DNA from: Bryobacteraceae bacterium
GTDB lineage: Bacteria > Acidobacteriota > Terriglobia > Bryobacterales > Bryobacteraceae
Reading direction: 5' to 3'
DNA length: 16,709 nt
Assembly: GCA_030039005.1 (NCBI GenBank)
Contig: JASHQT010000190.1
Coordinates: 1-16,709 of the forward strand
Shown: positions 7,985 to 15,003 of the stretch, in pieces
How positions within the stretch are numbered: the stretch's first letter is position 1
How the letters are laid out: each line of letters begins with the position of its first letter
Translations under genes and position numbers: made by a program
Notes under the pieces: generated by a model
Told to the model about the DNA's origin: nothing
Database searches by the model: none
Seen by the model: only the letters and a program-made list of their open reading frames with translations

Positions 7985-8737
7985 TTACTTCTCGCGATGC
8001 TGCGTCCCGGCAAGGACTGTGTGCTCCAGTACCAGCGGCTGTTTGTGCTCAGTATCAAGCCAATGCACGGTGGGCTTTCGCCCCTGGTACCGCAGTGTTG
8101 CCCGAGACTGGACGGATATGGGGCTCCCCGTCGAGGATCCAAGTGTTGAACCCTTACGGGTGTCCTTTGCCTTCGCCAGCCCGCCATCGCCGGTAATTAG
8201 CGGCTGCCGCTCAGACGTGTAAAGAAAGTTTCCGGAGGACAGCTCCAGGCCCACCAATACGGACACCTTGGACTTGCGATTTCCAAGCACGCGCTGCGGT
8301 CCCAACTGACCAGACGCCGGCTCGGGCGAAAGGACAAGATCATCTCGATGGATCTTCTCTATCGGTTTGAGCGATCCGTCCGCCATCCGTACACGGGTAC
8401 CTCTTGCAAGACACCCGCCGCCCGCTCCGCCGTGGCCTGGGTCACCCTCATTGCCATCATCGTCGTCGTCGTCGTCATCGTCGTCATCGTCGTCATCATC
8501 GTCATCGTCGTCGTCCTCATGCGAAGCTATCTGGGCAACCCCCCAATTTGTCGCGTCCGCCGACGCCTGCGTCATGGTGGGGGCGGTAACCACGATCAAC
8601 ACGGTATTACTGGGGGGAGTCGTGAACACGTCGACGCTACCGTCGTACCAAAGGTTGACGGTCACAACCCAATCGTCGGTCGTCCCTTCGACCAGCGTTG
8701 GATCGCCCACTATTTGAACTTGATTACGGGTGGCCAT
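7985..8737 (-). CDS. Hint (hedgehog/intein) domain protein with poly-Asp linker
   Basis: A 250-residue protein. Start ATG 8737 has GAGGA seven bases upstream. Residues 1-74 form an N-terminal domain I do not recognise (MATRNQVQIVGDPTLVEG...), with no signal peptide. Residues 75-94 are 20 consecutive Asp, then a Gly-rich linker. C109 opens a Hint-type block: CLARGTRVRMADGSLKPIEKI, then DDLVLS. The block B region reads TSERQPLIT, where inteins have TxxHP, so the His needed for the acyl shift is missing. The C-terminus ends in AGTQHREK without the His-Asn of splicing inteins. I infer a non-splicing Hint relative, perhaps a structural or autoprocessing leftover. The 3' end faces the IS66 remnant, so the last 50 residues may not be original. 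Confidence 0.7.
   Translation of the reverse strand: MATRNQVQIVGDPTLVEGTTDDWVVTVNLWYDGSVDVFTTPPSNTVLIVVTAPTMTQASADATNWGVAQIASHEDDDDDDDDDDDDDDDDDDDDGNEGDPGHGGAGGGCLARGTRVRMADGSLKPIEKIHRDDLVLSPEPASGQLGPQRVLGNRKSKVSVLVGLELSSGNFLYTSERQPLITGDGGLAKAKDTRKGSTLGSSTGSPISVQSRATLRYQGRKPTVHWLDTEHKQPLVLEHTVLAGTQHREK
8456..8515. repeat. Trinucleotide tract of 20 ATC/GTC units encoding poly-Asp
   Basis: Twenty uninterrupted in-frame triplets, each ATC or GTC on the plus strand, read as GAT or GAC on the minus strand and give 20 Asp in the Hint protein. The mixed triplet order (not one pure unit) shows the tract is at least partly kept at protein level, although slippage could change its length in steps of one Asp. 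Confidence 0.9.
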
Positions 8738-9196
8738 TCGAGTCCTCGTCGTCGCAGTCCATTTCGGCTGAGCCTGTTTGATGCTCTGGCCACTGTATCA
8801 CGCCTTTCCGTCTGCGAACGCCGCATGCGAAGGTGAAACACGGATCGAATGGCAAGGCGTCGCATGCCTCGGATGTGCCCGCCCTGTTCCGAGCCAATCG
8901 GAGGCGGGATTGCGGACGGCCTTCGACGGCAATGGAAGAGAATGGCGCATGATAGGACCAGAGCGCGGCCTGGCACTTTCCAGATACCGACTTCATCGGA
9001 GAAATGGGCTTGCGGCACGCTGACCCAATACGCCACATCGTACGAACACGAGATCCAAGATCTTGCGGCATTTTCCTGCTTGCAGGGCCGTTTCTCGAAT
9101 CGCGGCTCACCAAGCTCGATACCGTATTGATGTATCAGGAGTTCAAAGCCGGGCCGGTCGGCTTAAAACAGAGCCTTCGCTCAGGAGGCTTAACCA
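8738..9196. other. About 460 bases without a credible gene
   Basis: Open frames on both strands here lack recognisable protein patterns and good ribosome sites. A perfect 10-bp palindrome, CAAGATCTTG, lies near 9056. The stretch supplies the leader of the Hint gene on the minus strand and of the small ORF at 9197 on the plus strand. I see no convincing promoter. Confidence 0.4.
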
Positions 9197-9566
9197 ATGA
9201 AATGGCTTACCGTCGCCATTCTGGCGCTGGCGTTCTACTGCACTGAAATTACACGCTCTGGGCAAAGCGCAATATCTCATCGCACAGATCCGCGACACGC
9301 AGTTCAAACGCCTGAGTAAAGCCACAAAGAAGGACAAGCCTAAGGCGCTCGCCTACGGCTGGTCTGACGACGAGTTTCCAGAGGTCGGACGAGGACCGGG
9401 GCGCCAAGACGTCGCTGCGCCGTCGACGAAGGCCAAGGCTTCGATCGATAGCTGCTCTCTGCTTTTCGCAACGGTCGCTGTCGGCCGGACGCCTGGCGGG
9501 CAAGCCCAGTGGTTAACAGGCTGGGAGCAGTGCCTTGAAACGCCGGCGGCCCAATTCTCACTATGA
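9197..9566 (+). pseudogene. Short signal-peptide ORF, probably frameshifted
   Basis: AGGAGG at 9183-9188 sits eight bases before ATG 9197, an excellent initiation site. It starts a typical signal peptide (MKWLTVAILALAFYC). In that frame the product ends after 40 residues at 9319. A different frame, open from 9201 to 9563, reads LHALGKAQYLIAQIRDTQFK from 9249 and on through a Lys-rich, charged segment (KATKKDKPKALAYGWSDDEF). It looks like coding sequence but has no start codon. One indel near 9240 would join the two into a secreted protein of about 120 residues. A genuine 40-residue peptide or a sequencing error are alternatives. I recognise no family. Confidence 0.35.
9535..9564 (+). promoter_or_regulatory. 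ECF-type promoter candidate, copy 1 (TGAAAC-N16-TCAC)
   Basis: TTGAAACGC at 9535-9543 and ATTCTCACTAT at 9554-9564 are repeated exactly 106 bases downstream, while the bases between the boxes differ. Conserved boxes with a variable spacer are what a promoter pair would show. TGAAAC with a 16-base spacer is the geometry of ECF sigma promoters. Assignment to the sigma factor at 9720 is inference. Confidence 0.5.
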
Positions 9567-9589
9567 TTTTGGAACTCGGAGGGGGATCA

Positions 9590-9632
9590 GCGTGGTTCTC
9601 GTTGCGCCAACCCGGCCGGACGAGAACCACGC
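9590..9632. repeat. Perfect 13-bp inverted repeat between the two boxes
   Basis: GCGTGGTTCTCGT at 9590-9602 is the exact reverse complement of ACGAGAACCACGC at 9620-9632, with a 17-base loop. It lies between the two ECF-like boxes and has no T-run after it on the plus strand. It could be an operator, a stem in a leader RNA made from the first promoter, or a terminator-like element for the upstream ORF. Confidence 0.75.
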
Positions 9633-9640
9633 GATGAGCT

Positions 9641-9670
9641 TTGAAACGCTCCCGGTTCGATTCTCACTAT
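9641..9670 (+). promoter_or_regulatory. ECF-type promoter candidate, copy 2 (TGAAAC-N16-TCAC)
   Basis: TTGAAACGC at 9641-9649 and ATTCTCACTAT at 9660-9670 match copy 1 with identical spacing. Transcription from here would start near 9677, about 43 bases before ATG 9720. This is the proximal promoter candidate of the sigma/anti-sigma/CHAT genes. Confidence 0.5.
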
Positions 9671-9719
9671 AGACTGTACGCGGCGGAAACCCTGACTTTT
9701 GGGGCGGAAGCCATTTCTC

Positions 9720-10409
9720 ATGAAATCGAGACCAAGCGCCGCAACGTGTGCCAGGACCCGCACGATTCCCGTCCTGCCAGTGCCTGTGTTGAGACCCCAG
9801 TACACTTTTAGTACGCTAGCTTCTACTGGAGCCCCTTTGGATTACGCGGCCTTCGACGCCGACTATTTGAACCGTCTGAAACATCGCGATCCAGAGACGG
9901 AACGTCACTTCACGGCCTATTTTAGTAACATCATTTGGCTGAAGTTGAGAAGCCGGGTACGCTCGGCACACTTGATCGACGAAATTCGCCAGGAGACTTT
10001 CGCCCGCGTGCTGAGTTACCTGCAATCCGGCAAACCCATAGAGTATCCGGAACGTTTTGGGGGCTTCGTGCAAGCAGTCTGCCACAACATCATGCTGGAA
10101 GTCTTGCGTCAGGAGAGCATGCACAGAACGGCGGAGGACCAGCCGTTGGACCCGCCGGATCGCCGGGTGAGATTCGATGCCGACATCGTGAATGAAGAGC
10201 GCAAGCAAGTGGTGAAGGAAATCCTTTCGGAACTGCCGGAGAAGGACCGGACTCTGTTGCGAATGGTGTTTCTCGAGGAAGGTGAGCGCTCGGAAATCTG
10301 CAAGCGACTCGAAGTAGACGGCGCCTACCTGCGAGTTTTATTGCATCGAGCCAAGCAGCGGTTTCGGGAGATTGTTCGCAAGCGGGGCTTTGAAGCGATG
10401 TTGTCATGA
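9720..10409 (+). CDS. ECF-type RNA polymerase sigma factor
   Basis: Directs RNA polymerase to a specific regulon. The sigma-2 region is at about 65-115 of the 230-residue form (AYFSNIIWLKLRSRVRSAHLIDEIRQETFARVLSYLQ). The sigma-4 region is near the C-terminus (LSELPEKDRTLLRMVFLEEGERSEICKRLEVDGAYLRVLLHRAKQ, with a helix-turn-helix). ATG 9720 is the first Met. TTG 9837, with GGAG five bases upstream, gives 191 residues (MDYAAFDADYLNR...), which is the usual ECF length and begins where family-like sequence begins, so it may be the true start. The anti-sigma gene follows after 42 bases. Two ECF-like boxes upstream suggest autoregulation. Confidence 0.88.
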   Translation: MKSRPSAATCARTRTIPVLPVPVLRPQYTFSTLASTGAPLDYAAFDADYLNRLKHRDPETERHFTAYFSNIIWLKLRSRVRSAHLIDEIRQETFARVLSYLQSGKPIEYPERFGGFVQAVCHNIMLEVLRQESMHRTAEDQPLDPPDRRVRFDADIVNEERKQVVKEILSELPEKDRTLLRMVFLEEGERSEICKRLEVDGAYLRVLLHRAKQRFREIVRKRGFEAMLS

Positions 10410-10451
10410 GCGGGAACTCGGGAGTAAGTCCGGCCTGGGAGACATGGAACG

Positions 10452-11156
10452 ATGAACCACGCAGAGGCAGTTAGTACTGGTGCTGTCGAGCGGTATGTTC
10501 TCGACCAGCTATCGGCCTCGGAATCGGAGGCGTTCGAGCGGCATTTCTTCGATTGTCCGGAGTGCACGCGCGATCTTCGTGCCGCCGCGGCGTTCGAAGA
10601 GAATGCGCGAGCGGTTTTTCTAGAAGAACGCGCCAAGGGCAAACCGGCCGGGGAAGAGAGGCGTGATCCGACAGTGACGAAGCCATCGCGTTGGGCGTGG
10701 CTCTGGCGTCCCTGGTCTCCAGCTCCGGCATTGGCCACTGTCGTATTGGTCGGGGTACTTGTCTATCAGATGTTCGTCGTGATTCCAGGCTTGCGCCGCC
10801 AGATCAGCGAGGCATTCGCCCCCCAGGCGGTAACGAGCCATGTTCTGCCTCCGATCTCGCGCGGCGATTCTCGTGTTTTGGAGGTTCCGTCCGGCGGGCG
10901 GTTCTATGCGATCTACATGGATCCGACCTGGGGTGACTCGTTTGACTCCTATGTGTGTACAGTCCAGGATGAATCCGGGGCGACCAGGTTTAGCGTTCGC
11001 CTGCCCACTCCCGCACCGGGCAACCCCCTTCAAATCCTAATGGCCCGATCATTGCTACCATCAGGCCGATACACCGTTGTGATTTCCAACGCGGCCGAAG
11101 ACGGCAAGCCGCAGGCTGAACTGGCTCGCTATTCGCTCGTTTTGAAACTTGACTGA
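10452..11156 (+). CDS. Membrane anti-sigma factor with zinc-finger (ZAS/zf-HC2) domain
   Basis: Holds the neighbouring ECF sigma factor inactive at the inner membrane. The 234-residue protein has the zinc-binding H31-x3-C35-x2-C38 of ZAS anti-sigma domains in an N-terminal helical region. A single membrane helix spans about 93-111 (ALATVVLVGVLVYQMFVVI), followed by a C-terminal domain of about 120 residues, predicted periplasmic. That domain is beta-rich (FYAIYMDPTWGDSFDSYVC..., SGRYTVVISNA...). ATG 10452 has GGGAG about 11 bases upstream. It lies directly after the sigma gene, the classic arrangement. The periplasmic domain would be the natural sensor and the natural target for a protease such as the CHAT lipoprotein encoded two genes later; that link is inference. 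Confidence 0.88.
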   Translation: MNHAEAVSTGAVERYVLDQLSASESEAFERHFFDCPECTRDLRAAAAFEENARAVFLEERAKGKPAGEERRDPTVTKPSRWAWLWRPWSPAPALATVVLVGVLVYQMFVVIPGLRRQISEAFAPQAVTSHVLPPISRGDSRVLEVPSGGRFYAIYMDPTWGDSFDSYVCTVQDESGATRFSVRLPTPAPGNPLQILMARSLLPSGRYTVVISNAAEDGKPQAELARYSLVLKLD

Positions 11157-11182
11157 ACGACTTAAAACCCAGAGGAGATCCC

Positions 11183-11974
11183 GTGCCCATCCAAACGAAA
11201 TCGAGGCGGTACATCTTTCAGGCGGACGCGACCGGCGTTGCGGCCCAATTCGTTCAACCCCTCCAGGATGTCATCCCCATCCAGGCAACCTCGGCAATCG
11301 CGTGCGACGGCGGGTTCGGCTGTTCGCGTAGCGCCGGCTATCGGCACGATGTCTTTTCATTCCGTTCCGCCTACACGGAGGTTCGAGGAACCAGAACGGG
11401 CCAGGGCTATGAAACCGTGGCGATCTCGGTGGTGGAGGGTTTCAAGCTGCTCGATATCATCGAATGCGAGCGCATGGAAGCGCGCCTCATAGGAACGTAT
11501 CCTGCCGACCTCAGCGATTCAGCCGAGGTCTCCATCGTGCCGGCGGCGAGCGTTTTTGAGAATCTGCGCATCGGTGAGTTCTATTTGCCAAGGCTCGAAG
11601 TCGCCCCGGAATTTTGCACCGCGGAGCTTTCCACCTGGAGCGGTCTGCTTCGAGCGCTTGACAACGGAGACGAACGAAGGTTACTTGAATCCTTTACTCT
11701 GCCGGCGCCCAATGGCGATCCAGTCCCGTTGCCGGAGGCGGGCACGACCGTAAATATGTTGGGATTTTCCATCGCATCCGCGCATCCGGACGCGGACAGG
11801 CTGGGCCACCCGCCGATGTTTACGCTGCCGGGCGGTGGCACGGTATCTCTGGGCGAGTATTACTGCAAACCCAAGTACCGCCGCTTGATCATGCTTCGCG
11901 CCGAGATGACCGGGAATGTGCAAGGATCAGTGGTGTTGGGAGATCCCGCCATAGGTAGCGACCCCTACCCATAA
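11183..11974 (+). CDS. Unrecognised 263-residue protein coupled to the CHAT gene
   Basis: I do not recognise this family. Start GTG 11183 has AGAGGAG a few bases upstream, a strong site. There is no signal peptide and no membrane helix, so it is predicted cytosolic. The N-terminal third holds ACDGGFGC with C41 and C47 five residues apart. The middle is strand-rich (YETVAISVVEGFKLLDIIECERMEARLIG...SVFENLRIGEFYLPRLEV), and the C-terminal part carries MFTLPGGGTVSLGEYYCKPKYRR. Its stop overlaps the start of the TPR-CHAT gene (TAATG), so the two are translationally coupled and likely partners. By analogy with TPR-CHAT systems it could be a substrate or a regulator. A cytosolic location would conflict with cleavage by a periplasmic CHAT domain. 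It is 26 bases downstream of the anti-sigma gene. Confidence 0.75.
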   Translation: MPIQTKSRRYIFQADATGVAAQFVQPLQDVIPIQATSAIACDGGFGCSRSAGYRHDVFSFRSAYTEVRGTRTGQGYETVAISVVEGFKLLDIIECERMEARLIGTYPADLSDSAEVSIVPAASVFENLRIGEFYLPRLEVAPEFCTAELSTWSGLLRALDNGDERRLLESFTLPAPNGDPVPLPEAGTTVNMLGFSIASAHPDADRLGHPPMFTLPGGGTVSLGEYYCKPKYRRLIMLRAEMTGNVQGSVVLGDPAIGSDPYP

Positions 11975-14436
11975 TGAAAGCGGCTTTGCTCCTCTGCCTT
12001 GGTCTGACTGCCTGCGGCACATCGCGCGTCGAACAACTAAAGGCCCAAAGTGAACAAGCGCGGAGTCTCCTGAGGAATGGGGACGTAAAGGAGGCGCTGC
12101 GTGTGGCCGATACAGCTTTGGCCCGCTGCGGTTCGTCGCTGGAATGGTGCTGGCGCCTTCGCATTTTGAAAGCCGAGGTTTTGGTCACCAGCCGAAGAGC
12201 GGAGGAAGGCCTGGTACTGTTGAACGGTCCGGATTCTCCGCCCACCTCCGAGCTACAATCGCTTCGGGCCATGCAACGGGGATGGGCGTCGTTCTTGCTC
12301 TCGAACTACACACAAGCCGATCAGTACCTGAGCGAAGCCAACCGGCTCGCCCAGGCCAGTGCTTCGCCGGATCTCGTGGCGGAGGTTGATCTGCGTCGAA
12401 GCCTTCTACTGGCCGAACAAGGCCGCGTCGATGACGGAGAGGCTGCATTGCGTCAGGGGTTAGAGTTGGTCCGTACTCATTCGCATGACGAGTATCTGGA
12501 GGCCGAGCTCATGGGCAATCTGGGGGTTCTGTTCAGCAACCGCTTTCGGTACGAAGAAGCCATCTATTGGCTGCAGCGCGCCTACGACCTGTTTGGCCGC
12601 CTGGGCGCGAGCAGCGCCGCGGCGCGGACCATCGGCAATCTCGGGACGTGTTACTACGGCCTGGGCGATACCGAAAAGGCTCTGGCTTCCTTCGAGGATG
12701 CGACCGCGCGATTTGAGAAAGCCGGAGATACTCGCAACGAACAAACCTGGCTGGGCAATAGCGGCACGGTCCTGAGAGACGCCGGGAATTACACGGCGGC
12801 GGCCGAACACTATCAACGTGCCCTCGCAATCGCGAAGGAACGCAAAGATCGCTATTGGATCGCGGCGTGGATGAGCAATCTCGCGGTCGCCAATCTTCGG
12901 GCCGGGCAACTCGATGCGGCGGAGCGTTACAACCAGGAGTCGCTGGCCATTAACAACGATCTCAAAGACGATGTCGAAGTACTGTACAACCAGCTCAACA
13001 CCGCCGAAATCGCCGTTGCGCGAAAGCAGTTCGCGGAAGCCGAGAGGCTTTTGTCCGTGATCCTGAATGCCCATTCCGAGGACCCCACTCCCGCGCTCGA
13101 AGCCGAGGAAGACCTCGCGGGACTCTATATCGAGACCGGAAAACCTTCTGAAGCGGAGGCACAATTTCAGTCCGCTATTACGGCCGTCGAGCGGCGCCAG
13201 GCCGGCATCACGAAAGAGGACTATAAGATTTCCTACCTCGCCAGCCTGGTTCGCTTCTATCGCAGCTACGTGGATTTCTTGATTGGGCGAGGGGAAATTG
13301 GCCGGGCGCTCACGGTGGCCGAGTCCAGCCGGGCACGTATTCTTACCGCACGCGCCAATAGCGGAATCCTGGAACACAAAGCCGGGAGCGCTTCGCAATT
13401 TCAAGCGTTGGCGCGGTCGTCGCACCGCCTTCTGTTGTCGTACTGGCTTGCGTCCAAACAGTCCTATCTTTGGGCGATCACGCCGCAAAAGATTCAGTTG
13501 TTCGAGCTGCCTCCGGAAAATGACCTCCGTACGCTAGTGGAAAGCTATCGAACAGCTATTGAAGATCTCAGAGATCCGCTGGAGTCTCAAAATCCGGCCG
13601 GGTTGAAACTAGCCGAAATCCTGCTGGGACCTCTCCGTGGCCTGGCGCCGCCGGGATCTCATGTGGTCATCGTTCCCGATGGCGCGCTGCACTCTTTGAA
13701 TTTTGCCTCATTGCCGGCGCCGGAAGATCCAAAAAAATATTGGATCGAGGAAGTCACAACCTCGGTAGCGCCCTCACTCGGCCTGCTGTTGACCTCCCGC
13801 GCCAGTGACGCTCGAAAGACGGCGGGCCTGCTGGCGATCGGGGATCCCGAGCCGGCGGGCCAGGAGTTCCCCCGGCTCCCGAATGCGGGTCAGGAATTAG
13901 AGACCATTGCGCGACTATTCGCCGATTCTGGCAGCGTCGTTTACCAGGGCGCCCGATCGCAACCGTCGATGTATGTGCGCTCCAACCCCGCTCGCTTTGC
14001 GTTCATCCATTTCGCCGCGCACGCAACGGCGAATCGCGCGAGCCCGCTCGATTCCGCGCTCGTTCTTTCGCCGGAAGGGAGCAACTACACGCTCACGGCG
14101 CGCGAGATCATGCAGGTTCCACTCAACGCCAGCGTGGTGACGCTTTCCTCTTGCCGCAGCGCCGGAGCGCGATCCTACTCGGGCGAGGGACTGGTGGGTT
14201 TGGCCTGGGCCTTTTTGCAAGCCGGTGCCCACAACGTAATGGCTGGGCTGTGGGACGTGGACGATCAGTCGACCTTCCGTTTAATGGCGGAAACGTATCG
14301 AGGCTTAGCCGGGGGAGCGCATCCGGACGATGCATTGCGAATGGCCCAGCTCCGCCTCATTCACGATGTCCCAAGCCCGTTCCACAAACCCTATTATTGG
14401 GGTCCATTTCAACTCTACGTGGGACGTGGCGAATGA
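11974..14436 (+). CDS. TPR-CHAT lipoprotein, caspase-like peptidase
   Basis: An 820-residue predicted lipoprotein with a protein-binding TPR array and a CHAT domain (clan CD, caspase/separase-like). The N-terminus MKAALLLCLGLTACGTS carries a lipobox LTAC, and the residue after Cys is Gly, not Asp, so outer-membrane sorting is possible. TPR repeats are clearest at about 178-400 (e.g. GNLGTCYYGLGDTEKALASFEDA). The CHAT domain occupies about 540-815. The catalytic pair is intact: H683 in FIHFAAHA and C727 in VTLSSCRSA, followed by the family-typical GLVGLAWAFLQAGAHNVMAGLWDVDD. It therefore looks active. It is the fourth gene after sigma, anti-sigma and the 263-residue protein, overlapping the last by one base. 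No nearby CRISPR or STAND gene is seen. Confidence 0.9.
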   Translation: MKAALLLCLGLTACGTSRVEQLKAQSEQARSLLRNGDVKEALRVADTALARCGSSLEWCWRLRILKAEVLVTSRRAEEGLVLLNGPDSPPTSELQSLRAMQRGWASFLLSNYTQADQYLSEANRLAQASASPDLVAEVDLRRSLLLAEQGRVDDGEAALRQGLELVRTHSHDEYLEAELMGNLGVLFSNRFRYEEAIYWLQRAYDLFGRLGASSAAARTIGNLGTCYYGLGDTEKALASFEDATARFEKAGDTRNEQTWLGNSGTVLRDAGNYTAAAEHYQRALAIAKERKDRYWIAAWMSNLAVANLRAGQLDAAERYNQESLAINNDLKDDVEVLYNQLNTAEIAVARKQFAEAERLLSVILNAHSEDPTPALEAEEDLAGLYIETGKPSEAEAQFQSAITAVERRQAGITKEDYKISYLASLVRFYRSYVDFLIGRGEIGRALTVAESSRARILTARANSGILEHKAGSASQFQALARSSHRLLLSYWLASKQSYLWAITPQKIQLFELPPENDLRTLVESYRTAIEDLRDPLESQNPAGLKLAEILLGPLRGLAPPGSHVVIVPDGALHSLNFASLPAPEDPKKYWIEEVTTSVAPSLGLLLTSRASDARKTAGLLAIGDPEPAGQEFPRLPNAGQELETIARLFADSGSVVYQGARSQPSMYVRSNPARFAFIHFAAHATANRASPLDSALVLSPEGSNYTLTAREIMQVPLNASVVTLSSCRSAGARSYSGEGLVGLAWAFLQAGAHNVMAGLWDVDDQSTFRLMAETYRGLAGGAHPDDALRMAQLRLIHDVPSPFHKPYYWGPFQLYVGRGE

Positions 14437-14468
14437 CGCGAGCTTCGAAGAGTCTGCCGCCGCCGGCA

Positions 14469-14494
14469 TGAAACGCTTCGCGCTTCGGCGTCAC
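14469..14494 (+). promoter_or_regulatory. ECF-type promoter candidate, copy 3, before the STAS gene
   Basis: TGAAACGC at 14469-14476 is followed by TCAC at 14491-14494, the same box pair and 16-base spacing as the two copies before the sigma gene. It lies 32 bases after the CHAT stop and would start transcription near 14501. Part of the spacer (CGCTTCGGCG) could form a tiny UUCG-loop stem, an alternative reason for the local sequence. Confidence 0.4.
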
Positions 14495-14631
14495 TCCTAA
14501 GTGTGCATCCGGACGATGTGCCGGCCCGCGTGAGAGTTCGTCTTGGTCCTCTCAGCTGCATGCGCTGTCGTTCCGGGTGTACAGGAATTTGTAGACATAT
14601 GACCTGCGCGGGCGACTCGCAAATTCGGAAA

Positions 14632-15003
14632 ATGAGAAGCATCTTTGTGGGCATCGAGGAGTATGGGCGAATCTGCATCTTGCGCTGCGAGGGACGATTC
14701 GGGTCCGGCCCCGAGCTCGAATATATGCAATCCACGTTGAACGAGTTGAAGCGATTAGGATGCACGCGCGTACTGGCGGACTTCGGTGGCGTCAGCGCCA
14801 TTGGGTCCATGGGTCTCGGTTTCGTGGTGGGCATCTACACCTCGGTCGTGAGCCAACCCGGCGGCCGCTTCGTCTTGGCAGGAGCAAATCCGCTGGTGCG
14901 GAAAGTTCTGGATCTCACGCGTCTGGACACGGTGATCCCGCTGGCGCCCGATCTTGCGTCCGGTCTGAAGCATCTGGAGGCCGAGCCGGTCGTACAGGAT
15001 TGA
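14632..15003 (+). CDS. STAS-domain protein (anti-sigma-factor antagonist-like)
   Basis: A 123-residue single STAS domain of the SpoIIAA/RsbV type, which in partner-switching systems binds an anti-sigma kinase. The signature region VLADFGGVSAIGSMGLGFVV corresponds to the D-S-S/T-G-L-G loop of SpoIIAA. The phosphorylatable Ser is kept (S59), but the preceding Asp is Gly (G58) and the next residue is Met. The C-terminal helix pattern (NPLVRKVLDLTRLDTVIPL) also fits. ATG 14632 is chosen as the start of domain sequence; ATG 14599 or GTG 14503 in the same frame would add Cys-rich residues unlike the family. No HPK-type anti-sigma kinase gene is in the window. It follows the CHAT gene by about 195 bases and has its own ECF-like box. 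Confidence 0.82.
   Translation: MRSIFVGIEEYGRICILRCEGRFGSGPELEYMQSTLNELKRLGCTRVLADFGGVSAIGSMGLGFVVGIYTSVVSQPGGRFVLAGANPLVRKVLDLTRLDTVIPLAPDLASGLKHLEAEPVVQD

Noticed and set aside
7162..7990. Terminal inverted repeats delimiting the IS66 element
   Set aside because: I could not find a matching pair by eye; the right end appears deleted.
8348..8836. Plus-strand open frame with a long Val/Ile run resembling a membrane helix
   Set aside because: The run is the reverse reading of the Asp tract in the Hint gene; the rest has no protein character.
14475..14490. Rho-independent terminator after the CHAT gene
   Set aside because: Only a three-pair UUCG stem is possible and no T-run follows.
9720..15003. 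True Craspase (type III-E CRISPR) locus
   Set aside because: No CRISPR repeats, gRAMP/Cas7-11, Csx30 or Csx31-like gene is present, and the CHAT protein is a predicted lipoprotein.
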